From: an uncultured Variovorax sp.
Lineage (GTDB): Bacteria > Pseudomonadota > Gammaproteobacteria > Burkholderiales > Burkholderiaceae
Assembly: GCA_946478645.1 (NCBI GenBank)
Contig: CAMLCW010000002.1
Span: 1-41,588 of the forward strand
Direction of reading: 5' to 3'
Length of the DNA: 41,588 nucleotides
Shown here one piece after another: positions 17,026-25,486 of the stretch. The translations under genes and the position numbers were made by a program. Under the pieces are notes generated by a model. That model worked only from the letters and a program-made list of their open reading frames with translations, had not been told where the DNA came from and searched no databases. The first letter of the stretch is position 1, and each line of letters starts with the position of its first letter.

Positions 17026-18042
17026 ATGAACCTGAAGAAATTCCCGCGCCATGCGCTGACTTTCGGCCCCACGCCGATCCACCCGCTCCAGCGCCTGAGC
17101 GCCCATCTCGGTGGCGAGGTCGAGCTCTATGCCAAGCGCGAGGACTGCAACAGCGGCCTCGCCTTCGGCGGCAACAAGACGCGCAAGCTCGAATACCTGA
17201 TCCCCGAGGCGCTCGAGGGCGGCTACGACACGCTGGTGTCGATCGGCGGCATCCAGTCGAACCAGACGCGCCAGGTTGCGGCCGTGGCGGCGCACCTGGG
17301 CCTGAAGTGCGTGCTGGTGCAGGAGAACTGGGTCAACTATTCGGACGCGGTGTACGACCGCGTCGGCAACATCGAGATGTCGCGCATCCTGGGCGCCGAC
17401 GTGCGGCTCGACAGTGCGGGCTTCGACATCGGCATCCGCAAGAGCTGGGAAGAAGCCATGGCCGATGTGCGCAAGGCGGGCGGCAAACCGTTTCCGATTC
17501 CCGCCGGCTGCTCGGAGCATCCGCGCGGCGGGCTGGGCTTCGTCGGCTTTGCCGAGGAAGTGCGGCAGCAGGAGGCCGAGCTCGGCTTCAAGTTCGACTA
17601 CATCGTGGTCTGCTCGGTGACCGGCAGCACGCAGGCCGGCATGGTGGTCGGCTTCGCGGCCGACGGCCGCGCCGATCGCGTGATCGGCATCGACGCCTCG
17701 GCCAAGCCCGCGCAGACCTTCGACCAGATCGTGCGCATCGCGAAAAACACCGCCGAACTGGTCGAGCTCGGCCGCGAGATCGGCGAGCAGGACGTGGTGC
17801 TCGACCACCGCTTCGGCGGCCCCGAGTACGGCCTGCCGAACGAGGGCACGCTCGATGCGATCCGCCTGTGCGCACGGCTCGAAGGCATGCTGACCGACCC
17901 CGTCTACGAGGGCAAATCGATGCACGGCATGATCGAGAAGGTGCGCCTCGGCGAGTTTCCTGCCGGCTCGAAGGTGCTGTATGCGCACCTCGGCGGCGTG
18001 CCGGCGCTCAACGCCTACAGCTTCCTTTTCAGGAATGGCTAG
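17026..18042 (+). CDS. acdS: 1-aminocyclopropane-1-carboxylate (ACC) deaminase
   Basis: A PLP enzyme that cleaves ACC, the plant ethylene precursor, to 2-oxobutyrate and ammonia. Bacteria using it lower ethylene in host roots and gain nitrogen. The 338-residue length equals the standard family length. Diagnostic residues are in place: K51 in GGNKTRK (PLP Schiff base), S78 in GGIQSNQ, Y294 and E295 in DPVYEGKS, and L322 in AHLGG. E295 and L322 separate true ACC deaminases from D-cysteine desulfhydrases. The ATG at 17026 has GGAGG 5 bases upstream. It is expected to be controlled by the divergent acdR. Related genes occur widely in Variovorax. Confidence 0.96.
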   Translation: MNLKKFPRHALTFGPTPIHPLQRLSAHLGGEVELYAKREDCNSGLAFGGNKTRKLEYLIPEALEGGYDTLVSIGGIQSNQTRQVAAVAAHLGLKCVLVQENWVNYSDAVYDRVGNIEMSRILGADVRLDSAGFDIGIRKSWEEAMADVRKAGGKPFPIPAGCSEHPRGGLGFVGFAEEVRQQEAELGFKFDYIVVCSVTGSTQAGMVVGFAADGRADRVIGIDASAKPAQTFDQIVRIAKNTAELVELGREIGEQDVVLDHRFGGPEYGLPNEGTLDAIRLCARLEGMLTDPVYEGKSMHGMIEKVRLGEFPAGSKVLYAHLGGVPALNAYSFLFRNG

Positions 18043-18074
18043 GAAGCCGCCGAGGGCATGGGCACGCCGTCGGC

Positions 18075-18112
18075 CCCCACCCCAACCCTCCCCCGGAAGG
18101 GGAGGGAGCAAC
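18075..18112. repeat. C-rich hairpin repeat at the acdS/pyk convergence
   Basis: CCCTCCCC (18086-18093) and GGGGAGGG (18099-18106) form an 8-bp stem with a CGGAA loop, preceded by CCCCACCCCAACC. This matches the look of the short C-rich intergenic repeats scattered in proteobacterial genomes. It lies between converging acdS and pyk and may stop transcription, although no T run follows. The rest of 18043-18154 shows nothing else. Confidence 0.6.
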
Positions 18113-18154
18113 CGGGGAGTCGAGCTACACGAAGTGAGCGAGGAACGGGGTGGG

Positions 18155-19603
18155 CTAGCTTGCTCTGCAGATCTTGAGCATGTTGGTGCCGCCGGGGGCG
18201 CCCATCGGCTCGCCGCAGGTGATCGCGTAGACGTCGCCGCTCTGCACGATGCCGCGCTTCTTCAGGTGGTTCTCGGCCTGCAGCAGCGCGGTGTCGCGGT
18301 CGCTTTCCGAATCCATCAGCAGCGGGCGCACGTTGCGGTAGAGCGCCATGCGGCGCTGGGTCGCGAGGCGCGAGGTCAGCGCGTACATCGGGATGTGCGC
18401 GCGGTGGCGGCTCATCCACAGTGCCGTGGAGCCCGACTCGGTGAGCGCCACGATCGCCTTCGCGCCCAGGTGGTGCGCGGTGAACAGCGCGCCCATCGCG
18501 ATCGACTGGTCGATGCGGCTGTAGGTCTTGCCGCTGAAGTCGGCGTCGAGCTGCTTGTCCTCGGCCGACTCGGCGGCTTCGCAGATGCGGCTCATCTCCT
18601 GCACGGTCTCGAGCGGATAGCGGCCCGACGCCGTTTCGGCCGAGAGCATCACTGCGTCGGTGCCGTCGAGCACGGCGTTGGCCACGTCGCTCACCTCGGC
18701 GCGCGTGGGCACCGGGTTGGTGATCATCGACTCCATCATCTGGGTGGCGGTGATCACCACCTTGTCCATGTCGCGCGCCATGCGGATCATCTTCTTCTGC
18801 AGCGCCGGCACGGCCGCGTTGCCGACTTCGACCGCGAGGTCGCCGCGTGCCACCATGATGCCGTCACTCGCGCGCAGGATCTCCTCGAGCTTGGGGATCG
18901 CCTCGGCACGCTCGATCTTCGCGATCAGCCCGGGCTTGTGCCCGTATTCGGCCGCCGCCACGTTGCACAGCTGGCGCGCCATTTCCATGTCGGTGGCGTT
19001 CTTCGGGAAGCTCACCGCCACGTAGTCGGCCTGGAAGCTCATCGCCGTCTTGATGTCTTCCATGTCCTTGGCCGTCAGCGCTGGCGCCGTGAGGCCGCCG
19101 CCCTGCTTGTTGATGCCCTTGTTGTTCGAGAGCTCGCCGCCGAGCTTGACGGTGGTGTGCACCGCCTCGCCCTTGACCGCATCGACCACCAGCACGATGA
19201 GGCCGTCGTTCAGCAGCAGCCGGTCGCCGGGGCGCACATCGCGCGGCAGGTCTTTGTAGTCGAGCCCCACGGCCTGTTCGTCGCCCGGCTCGGTGCGCGA
19301 GGCGTCGAGCACGAAGCTCGTGCCCGCCTCGAGCCAGACCTTGCCCTGGGCGAACTTGCCGACGCGGATCTTCGGGCCCTGCAGGTCGGCCATGATCGCC
19401 ACTTCGCGCCCCGCCCTGCGAGCGGCCTCGCGCGCCATGGTCGCGCGGTCGATGTGGTCCTGGGCGGTGCCGTGGCTGAAGTTGAGCCGCACCACGCTGA
19501 CCTTGGCCTGGATCATCCGCTCCAGCATCTCGGGCGTACTGGACGCCGGCCCGAGGGTGGCGACGATCTTGGTGGCGTGGCGGGGGATGCGGTCGATGCT
19601 CAT
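18155..19603 (-). CDS. pyk: Pyruvate kinase
   Basis: A 482-residue glycolytic enzyme converting phosphoenolpyruvate and ADP to pyruvate and ATP. Signatures are TKIVATLGPAS (11-21), VVRLNFSHG, MADLQGPKIRVG, LLLNDG, the active-site segment LIAKIERAEAI with the catalytic Lys, GIMVARGDLAVEV, and ATQMMESMI with PTRAEVSDVANAVLDGTDA. The C-terminal domain (about 360-482) is complete. The ATG at 19603 has GGAGA about 9 bases upstream; an upstream in-frame start would add 20 unrelated residues. An AT-rich stretch with GTATAC near 19635 may hold its promoter. It follows pgk by 87 bases. Confidence 0.96.
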   Translation of the reverse strand: MSIDRIPRHATKIVATLGPASSTPEMLERMIQAKVSVVRLNFSHGTAQDHIDRATMAREAARRAGREVAIMADLQGPKIRVGKFAQGKVWLEAGTSFVLDASRTEPGDEQAVGLDYKDLPRDVRPGDRLLLNDGLIVLVVDAVKGEAVHTTVKLGGELSNNKGINKQGGGLTAPALTAKDMEDIKTAMSFQADYVAVSFPKNATDMEMARQLCNVAAAEYGHKPGLIAKIERAEAIPKLEEILRASDGIMVARGDLAVEVGNAAVPALQKKMIRMARDMDKVVITATQMMESMITNPVPTRAEVSDVANAVLDGTDAVMLSAETASGRYPLETVQEMSRICEAAESAEDKQLDADFSGKTYSRIDQSIAMGALFTAHHLGAKAIVALTESGSTALWMSRHRAHIPMYALTSRLATQRRMALYRNVRPLLMDSESDRDTALLQAENHLKKRGIVQSGDVYAITCGEPMGAPGGTNMLKICRAS

Positions 19604-19690
19604 GAATTCGGGTCTCCGTTTGTATTCGCTACTGTATACACTTTGTGTGACCGACGGAAGCACCCTGCGCGAGATCCCCCGCCGCCGCCC

Positions 19691-20884
19691 TCACCCAGCG
19701 GCGCGCTTCGACAGGATCTCGAACGCCGGCAGGGTCTTGCCCTCGAGCACTTCGAGGAAGGCGCCGCCGCCGGTGGAGATGTAGCCGACCTGCTTCTCGA
19801 TGCCGTACTTGGCAATGGCCGCGAGCGTGTCGCCGCCGCCGGCGATCGAGAAGGCGCTGCTGTCGGCGATCGCCTGCGCGATGGCCTGGGTGCCGCCCGC
19901 AAAGGCGTCGAACTCGAACACGCCGACCGGGCCGTTCCACACGATGGTGCCGGCCTCGCGCAGCTGGGCTGCGAGCTGCGCCGCGGTCTTCGGGCCGATG
20001 TCGAGGATCAGGTCGTCGTCGGCCACGTCGTCCGCAGCCTTGACGGTCGCGGGCGCATCGGCCGCGAAGGTCTTGGCCGTGACCACGTCGACCGGGATCG
20101 GCACGTCGGCGCCACGCGCACGCATGGACTCGATCACGGCCTTGGCCTGGCCGACGAGGTCGGGCTCGGCCAGCGACTTGCCGATCTTGAGGCCGGCCGC
20201 GAGCATGAAGGTGTTGGCGATGCCGCCGCCGACGATCAGTTGGTCGACGTTGGCCGACAGGCTCTTGAGGATGGTGAGCTTGGTGCTGACCTTCGAGCCC
20301 GCGACGATCGCCACCAGCGGGCGCTTCGGCTGCGCCAGCGCCTTGGTGATGGCATCGATCTCGGCCGCGAGCAGCGGACCGGCGGCCGCCACCTTGGCGA
20401 ACTGCGCGATGCCGTAGGTGGTGGCCTCGGCGCGGTGGGCGGTGCCGAAGGCGTCGTTCACGTAGATGTCGGTGAGGGCGGCGAGCTTGCGCGCCAGCGC
20501 CTCGTCGTTCTTCTTCTCGCCCTTGTTGACGCGGCAGTTTTCGAGCAGCACGACCTGGCCGGGCTTCACGTCGACGCCGTCGACCCAGTCGGCGACCAAC
20601 GGCACCTCGCGGCCGAGCAGCTCGCCCAGGCGCCTGGCGACCGGCGCGAGCGAGTCTTCGGGTTTGAATTCGCCCTCGGTCGGGCGGCCCAGGTGCGAGG
20701 TGACCATCACGGCGGCGCCGGCATCGAGCGCGAGCTGGATGCAGGGCACCGAAGCGCGGATGCGCGTGTCCTCGGTGATGCGGCCCGCGTCGTCCTGCGG
20801 CACGTTGAGATCGGCACGGATGAAGACGCGCTGGCCGGCGGCCTGGCCCTGCGCGCAGAGGTCGGTGAAGCGAATGACGTTCAT
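19691..20884 (-). CDS. pgk: Phosphoglycerate kinase
   Basis: A 397-residue monomeric enzyme making ATP from 1,3-bisphosphoglycerate in glycolysis. The sequence shows [12 protein letters not shown] (19-30), the substrate loop [59 protein letters not shown], and the C-terminal nucleotide loop WNGPVGVFE with AGGGDTLAA and STGGGAFLE. All expected segments are intact. It is the first gene of the minus-strand run pgk-pyk, with a 63-base gap to the LysR stop. In many relatives gap precedes pgk; here a lysR gene lies upstream instead. Confidence 0.97.
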   Translation of the reverse strand: MNVIRFTDLCAQGQAAGQRVFIRADLNVPQDDAGRITEDTRIRASVPCIQLALDAGAAVMVTSHLGRPTEGEFKPEDSLAPVARRLGELLGREVPLVADWVDGVDVKPGQVVLLENCRVNKGEKKNDEALARKLAALTDIYVNDAFGTAHRAEATTYGIAQFAKVAAAGPLLAAEIDAITKALAQPKRPLVAIVAGSKVSTKLTILKSLSANVDQLIVGGGIANTFMLAAGLKIGKSLAEPDLVGQAKAVIESMRARGADVPIPVDVVTAKTFAADAPATVKAADDVADDDLILDIGPKTAAQLAAQLREAGTIVWNGPVGVFEFDAFAGGTQAIAQAIADSSAFSIAGGGDTLAAIAKYGIEKQVGYISTGGGAFLEVLEGKTLPAFEILSKRAAG

Positions 20885-20920
20885 GGGTCTCTGGAGATAG
20901 TGGAAAACAGGTCGTCTTGC

Positions 20921-20926
20921 ATTGTA
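20921..20926 (-). promoter_or_regulatory. Candidate -10 box for pgk (TACAAT)
   Basis: TACAAT, read on the minus strand, lies about 36 bases before the pgk ATG in an AT-richer pocket. The -35 region is weak, so this is a tentative sigma-70-like promoter. Confidence 0.35.
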
Positions 20927-20947
20927 GGTTTCGCCTCGTTTGCGGCC

Positions 20948-21853
20948 TCAGCCTTTGGGCTGCGACTTGGCGAAGCGCTCCAGGATGCCGACGAAGCTCG
21001 CCGCCGCAGGCGAGAGCGAGCGCCGCGCGGCGCTGTAGACGCAGACCTCGCGGTGGAAGTCGGGCGCCTCGAGCCGCACCATCTGCAGGCCGTGCGCGCG
21101 CACCAACGGCGCCGAATAAGTGGGGCACACGGTGAGCCCGAGCCCCGACGCGACCATGCCGAGCGCGGTGGTCATGTACGACACCTCCTGCGTGCCCGGG
21201 CGCAGCATGCAGTCGCGCTCGGCGGGCCCGAGTTCGGGCAGCACGCGCTGGCGGAAGTCGCGGGTCGGCGCGATGAAGGTGTAGGGGCCGAGCTCGTGCC
21301 AGCGCACCTTGCGGCGCTTCGCGAAGGCGTGGTCCGGCGGGCAGATCAGCCAGTGGCGGTCGCGGAACAGCACGCGGCGTTCGATGGCGGCATCCACCGC
21401 CACGTCCTGCCCCACCGCGAGCTCCACGTCGCCCGCGACGATCCCCGCGAGCAGGTGCTCGGGCAGCGTGTCGGCGAGCCGCACGTCGACGTCGGGATAG
21501 GCTTCGCGGTAGGCCGCCATGACGCGCGGCATCAGCGTGCAGGCCATGAGCTGCGGCGCTGCAAGCCGCAACAGGCCTTTCTTCTTGTCACGCAGATCGG
21601 TCACGCCCGCCACCGCGCTCGACAGGTCGCCGAGCAGCCGGTGCACCGCAGGCAGGAACTCGCGGCCCGCTTCGGAAAGCTGCACCCGCCGCGTGTGGCG
21701 GTCGAGCAGTTGCACGCCCATCTCGCGCTCGAGTTCGCGCACCAGCACGCTGAGCGCCGATTGCGTGAGGTGCAGTTGCTGCGCCGCGGCCGTGAAGCTG
21801 CCGGTCGCGGCCACGGCCGCGAACGCGCGCAATTGACGCAAGGTCAGATTCAT
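20948..21853 (-). CDS. LysR-family transcriptional regulator of the adjacent catabolic genes
   Basis: A 301-residue LTTR. The N-terminal winged HTH (1-60) has LRQLRAFAAVAATGSFTAAA, then QLHLTQSALSVLVRELE and LLDRHTRRVQLSEAG. The effector domain (about 90-290) is a two-lobed periplasmic-binding-protein fold, including LADTLPEHLLAGIVAGDVELAVG and GMVASGLGLTVCP. It is divergent from the VOC gene across 86 bases with an inverted repeat at 21867-21890. The standard LTTR layout predicts autoregulation and inducer-dependent activation of the plus-strand genes. The inducer is unknown, probably an aromatic acid or a pathway intermediate. Confidence 0.92.
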   Translation of the reverse strand: MNLTLRQLRAFAAVAATGSFTAAAQQLHLTQSALSVLVRELEREMGVQLLDRHTRRVQLSEAGREFLPAVHRLLGDLSSAVAGVTDLRDKKKGLLRLAAPQLMACTLMPRVMAAYREAYPDVDVRLADTLPEHLLAGIVAGDVELAVGQDVAVDAAIERRVLFRDRHWLICPPDHAFAKRRKVRWHELGPYTFIAPTRDFRQRVLPELGPAERDCMLRPGTQEVSYMTTALGMVASGLGLTVCPTYSAPLVRAHGLQMVRLEAPDFHREVCVYSAARRSLSPAAASFVGILERFAKSQPKG

Positions 21854-21866
21854 ATGTTTATTTCAT

Positions 21867-21890
21867 CAATCGATAAATTAATTTCGATTG
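21867..21890. promoter_or_regulatory. Probable LysR operator between divergent promoters
   Basis: CAATCGA (21867-21873) and TCGATTG (21884-21890) are perfect inverted arms around a 10-base AT-only spacer. They contain the ATC...GAT symmetry common in LTTR recognition sites. The site begins 14 bases from the regulator's start codon, fitting autorepression. Confidence 0.6.
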
Positions 21891-21939
21891 CATCATAGGA
21901 CGCTGCATCGCCCAATAGCGGCTCCCACGGAGATACGCC

Positions 21940-22500
21940 ATGCCGACGACCGCCCCACCGCCCGCGCCGCCCGTGCGCGGCCTGCACCATTTCGCCTGGC
22001 GCTGCCGCGACAGCGAAGAGACGCGCCGCTTCTACGAAGACCTGCTGGGCCTGCCGCTGGCCCATATCATCCAGAGCGACCATGTGCCGAGCACGGGCGA
22101 GTACTGCCCCTACGTGCACATCTTCTTCCAGATGCGCGACGGCTCGTTCATCGCCTTCTTCGATCTCGGCGACGACACCGCGGCGCTGCCCTCGCCGAAC
22201 ACGCCGGCCTGGGTGAACCACATCGCGCTGCGCGTCGATTCGGTGGCCGACCTGCTGGCCGCCAAGGCACGGCTCGAAGGCGCCGGCGTGGAGGTGCTCG
22301 GCGTGACCGACCACCACATCATCGAGTCGATCTACTTCTTCGATCCGAACGGCATCCGCGTGGAACTGACCACGCCCACCGTGCCGCAATCGGAAATGGA
22401 CGCGCATGCGCGCACCGCCCGCAGCACGCTCGACGCTTGGACCGCACGCAAGGCACAGCTGCGCGCCGCAGCGGCCGCCAAGGAAGGCGCGCATGGCTGA
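21940..22500 (+). CDS. VOC-family protein (extradiol dioxygenase/glyoxalase-like)
   Basis: A 186-residue protein of the vicinal oxygen chelate superfamily with two beta-alpha-beta-beta-beta modules (about 13-80 and 92-145). Metal-ligand candidates are His17 in GLHHFAW, His94 in WVNHIALRV and Glu142 in GIRVELT, the usual 2-His-1-Glu arrangement. The superfamily includes ring-cleaving dioxygenases, glyoxalases and epimerases; a ring-cleavage role would fit the monooxygenase downstream but is inferred. GGAGA lies upstream of the ATG. Its last 8 bases overlap the next gene. The C-terminal tail (150-186) is a charged, Ala-rich helix. Confidence 0.85.
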   Translation: MPTTAPPPAPPVRGLHHFAWRCRDSEETRRFYEDLLGLPLAHIIQSDHVPSTGEYCPYVHIFFQMRDGSFIAFFDLGDDTAALPSPNTPAWVNHIALRVDSVADLLAAKARLEGAGVEVLGVTDHHIIESIYFFDPNGIRVELTTPTVPQSEMDAHARTARSTLDAWTARKAQLRAAAAAKEGAHG

Positions 22501-23614
22501 GCTGCAACTCGCCGTCATCGACGTGAAGTCCGGCGCGGCGCTCGAGAGCCAGTCGGGCCTGCAGATGCTTCGCCCGCGCATCTACGGCGCCTGGCGCGCG
22601 CCGACGGGCCCGAAGAAGGTGGCCGCGATCGTGATGCACCCGACCAGCAACTTCATGGGCCATTACCTGATCGGCCCGCTGGCCGAACGCGGCATCTGCT
22701 GCATGGGCCTGAACTCGCGCTACGTGGGCAACGACACGGTGCTGCTGATGGAGCGCGCGATCCAGGACCTGGGCGCGGGCGTGCAGTACCTGCGCGCCGC
22801 GGGTTACGAGAAGGTGTTCCTGGTCGGCAACTCGGGCGGTGCGGCGCTCGCGAGCTTCTACCAGGCGCAGGCCGAGAAGCTCACCGCCACGCACTTTCCC
22901 GATGGCGATCCCACGCACCTGCACCCCGACGACCTGCCGCCCGTCGACGGCATCGCGCTGTGCGCCGCCCACCTGGGCCGCACGCGGCTGATGCGCGACT
23001 GGATCGATCCGTCGGTGACCGACGAACACGACCCGCTCTCGGTCGACCCCGAACTCGACATGTACGACCCGCGCCACCGCGTGCCGTACGACCGCGACTT
23101 CCTCGCACGCTTCAGCGCGGCGCAAGAGGCGCGGCTCGCGCGCATCGAGCAATGGTGCATGGCGCGCCTCGCGCAGCTTCGCAGCACACCCGGCGCGCCG
23201 CGCGACCAGGCCTTCGTCGTCTACCGCACGCATGCCGATCCGCGCTGCGTCGACCTGTCGCTCGATGCGAACGACCGGCTGCCCGGCAGCGTCTGGGGCG
23301 ATGCGCGGCAGGTCAACTATTCGGCCAACGCGATGGGCCGCACCACCTCGCTGACCGCGTTCCTCTCGCAATGGTCGTCGCGCTCGCAGGCCGACGGGCC
23401 GACCAACCTCGCACGCACCACCGTGCCGACGCTGCTGCTGACCTACACCGCCGACCAGTCGACCTTCCCGAGCACGCGCGACGCCTGGATGACCGCGGGC
23501 GGCGCGCGCATCCGCAACGTCGACATTGTGGGCGGCAACCACTATCTCGCGGGCCAGCCCGAACTGGTGCCGAAAGCCGCCGACGCGATCGCCGAATTCG
23601 GACACGCGCTCTAG
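22493..23614 (+). CDS. Alpha/beta hydrolase of the catabolic cluster
   Basis: A 373-residue cytoplasmic alpha/beta hydrolase without a signal peptide. Visible features are AAIVMHPTSNFMGHYL (44-59, oxyanion strand), VFLVGNSGGAALA with the nucleophile S114, a long lid-like insertion at about 120-300, VPTLLLTYTADQSTFPS with a candidate Asp, and VGGNHYLAG with H350 as the catalytic His. The 8-base overlap with the VOC gene indicates translational coupling. Hydrolases of this fold often act on ring-fission products or esters in aromatic catabolism. The unusually large insertion suggests a specific bulky substrate. The product is not known. Confidence 0.85.
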   Translation: MAELQLAVIDVKSGAALESQSGLQMLRPRIYGAWRAPTGPKKVAAIVMHPTSNFMGHYLIGPLAERGICCMGLNSRYVGNDTVLLMERAIQDLGAGVQYLRAAGYEKVFLVGNSGGAALASFYQAQAEKLTATHFPDGDPTHLHPDDLPPVDGIALCAAHLGRTRLMRDWIDPSVTDEHDPLSVDPELDMYDPRHRVPYDRDFLARFSAAQEARLARIEQWCMARLAQLRSTPGAPRDQAFVVYRTHADPRCVDLSLDANDRLPGSVWGDARQVNYSANAMGRTTSLTAFLSQWSSRSQADGPTNLARTTVPTLLLTYTADQSTFPSTRDAWMTAGGARIRNVDIVGGNHYLAGQPELVPKAADAIAEFGHAL

Positions 23615-23627
23615 CCGTCACACCACC

Positions 23628-25280
23628 ATGGAAAGCTACAACTTCGCACCGGCCTACGAACTGCCGAGCTGGCCCTTCGTGCCGCCGCCCGAACTGGCAA
23701 GCCGCGAGGTCGTTCGGCATCCGATCGTGATCGTCGGCGCCGGCCCCGCGGGCCTCACGCTCGCCTGCGACCTCGCGCAGCGCGGCGTGCGCGCGCTGCT
23801 GCTCGACGAGGACGACACCGTGGGCGTGCGCGGCGCCTCGTCGCGCGGCATCTGCTACGCGCAGAAGAGCCTGGAGATCTTCGAGCGGCTGGGCATCTAC
23901 GAGCGCATCGCGGCCAAGGGCATCACCTGGTCGCTGGGTCGCACCTTCTCGGGTGACGAGGAGGTCTACAGCTTCAACCTGCAGGCCGCGAGCGTGTCGG
24001 CGCAGCCGCCGTTCATCAACCTGCAGCAGTTCTATGTCGAGTGGTTCCTGGTCGACCGCATCCTCGAACTCGGCCTGACCGACCTGCGCTGGAAGCACCG
24101 CGTCACGCGCGTCGAGCCGCTGGCCGATGGCGTGCGCATCGAGATCCAGACGCCGGCCGGCCCCTACACCCTCGAGGCCGACCGTTTGATCGACGCGACC
24201 GGCGCCAACAGCCCGATCCGCACCCAGCTCGACATCGAGGCCCATGCCTCGCGCAGCACCGACCGCTGGTGCATCAGCGACGTGCGCTTCGAGAAGCCGC
24301 TGCCGACCGAGCGCTGGACCTGGGTCGACGCGCCGTTCAACGAGGGCCGCGGCGTCTGGCAGCACCTGATGGCCGACGGCGTGTGGCGCATCGACTACCA
24401 GATGGCCGAAGACTGCGACACCGACCACATCAGCCGGCCCGAAGTGGCCGGTGCGCGGCTGCGTGCGCAGCTCGGGCCCGACGTGGCGTTCGAGTTCGTC
24501 TGGATCGGCCCCTACGGCTACCGCGATCACCTGCTCGACAGCTTCCGCCACGGCCGGGTGTTCTTCATCGGCGATGCCGCGCACGTGGTGAGCCCGTTCG
24601 GCGCGCGCGGCGGCAACACCGGCATCCAGGACGCCGCGAACCTGGGCTGGAAGCTCGCACTGGCCGCCAAAGGCCAGGCCGGCGACGCGCTGCTCGACAG
24701 CTACGACGCCGAGCGCCAGCCCGCGGCGAAGGAGAACCTGCGCGTCACGAGCCGTTCGGCGCGCTTTCTCGCGCCGCGTTCGCCGGCCGAGCACACGCTG
24801 CGGCGCGCGGTGGTGGCGCTGGCCGCGCGCTACCCGTTCGCACGCGCGCTGGTGAACACCGGCCGCATGTCGGTGGCCAACGACTATCCGCCGGCGCCGC
24901 TGCTGCCCGAGGGCGCACGCAGCGTGCAGAACCTGCCGCTGCGCTGGGCGGCCGACGGCAGCGCGACCACGCTGATGCAGCTGCTCGCCGAAGGCACGCA
25001 CTGCCTCGGGCTCTGGCGCGCGCCGACACGCGCGCAGGCTGCGGCGGCCGAAGCCGCAGCGGCCTCGCTGCCGCTGCGCCTGCTGGCGGTCGGCGGCGAC
25101 AGCGGCCTGCCGTCGCTCCAGGCCGACGAGCGGCTGGTCGCGCACCTCGGCCTGCACGAAGCCGGCAGCTTCGTGCTGGTGCGACCCGATGCCTACCGTG
25201 CCGCCACCTTGTCCCAGGCCACGCCCGACGCCATCGCCGCCGCGGTGCGAACGGCCTTGGCCATCGAAGCCAACCCATGA
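23628..25280 (+). CDS. FAD-dependent aromatic-ring monooxygenase (group A, MhpA/PheA-like)
   Basis: A 550-residue flavoprotein hydroxylase with the PHBH fold. The dinucleotide-binding GAGPAG is at 37-42, LIDATG at about 187-192 stands in for the DG motif, and the second FAD-phosphate motif GDAAHVVSPFGARGGNTG is at 315-332. A C-terminal thioredoxin-like domain (about 440-550, ending FVLVRPDAYRAA) is typical of phenol and 3-(3-hydroxyphenyl)propionate hydroxylases. The family uses NAD(P)H and O2 to hydroxylate phenolic rings. An N-terminal 30-residue extension precedes the Rossmann strand. The stop overlaps the next start (ATGA). Substrate is inferred to be aromatic, identity unknown. Confidence 0.92.
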   Translation: MESYNFAPAYELPSWPFVPPPELASREVVRHPIVIVGAGPAGLTLACDLAQRGVRALLLDEDDTVGVRGASSRGICYAQKSLEIFERLGIYERIAAKGITWSLGRTFSGDEEVYSFNLQAASVSAQPPFINLQQFYVEWFLVDRILELGLTDLRWKHRVTRVEPLADGVRIEIQTPAGPYTLEADRLIDATGANSPIRTQLDIEAHASRSTDRWCISDVRFEKPLPTERWTWVDAPFNEGRGVWQHLMADGVWRIDYQMAEDCDTDHISRPEVAGARLRAQLGPDVAFEFVWIGPYGYRDHLLDSFRHGRVFFIGDAAHVVSPFGARGGNTGIQDAANLGWKLALAAKGQAGDALLDSYDAERQPAAKENLRVTSRSARFLAPRSPAEHTLRRAVVALAARYPFARALVNTGRMSVANDYPPAPLLPEGARSVQNLPLRWAADGSATTLMQLLAEGTHCLGLWRAPTRAQAAAAEAAAASLPLRLLAVGGDSGLPSLQADERLVAHLGLHEAGSFVLVRPDAYRAATLSQATPDAIAAAVRTALAIEANP

Positions 25281-25486
25281 TGATCACCGAACCCCGCATC
25301 CCCGATCCCGACGGCTTCTACGCCGCACTGCTCGCCGCACACGAAGGCCGGACCGAGGCGCAGAGCGCCGACCTCAACGCGCGCCTGGTGCTGCTGCTGG
25401 CCAACCAGTGCGGCGAGCAGGCCGTGCTGCTGGCGTGCATCCGCGCAGCGGCCGAAGCAGATCCCACGAACGCCAAAACCCCATGA
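25277..25486 (+). CDS. DUF2783 small protein
   Basis: A 69-residue protein (starts MMITEPRIPDPDGFYAALLA) with helical LNARLVLLLANQCGEQAVLLACIRA-type content, matching the DUF2783 pattern of an FYxxLLxAH start and an LNARLVLLLAN core. It overlaps both neighbours by 4 bases (ATGA on each side), so its synthesis is tied to the monooxygenase and the MBL-fold protein. DUF2783 proteins are typically found beside such flavin monooxygenases, and the role is unknown. A subunit or assembly partner of the hydroxylase is a reasonable but untested guess. Confidence 0.8.
   Translation: MMITEPRIPDPDGFYAALLAAHEGRTEAQSADLNARLVLLLANQCGEQAVLLACIRAAAEADPTNAKTP

Noticed and set aside
17981..21898. A 1305-codon plus-strand open frame
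   Set aside because: It is antisense to pyk, pgk and the LysR gene, all of which have complete family motifs. Its translation is His/Arg/Ala/Asp-rich without domains, a GC-bias shadow.
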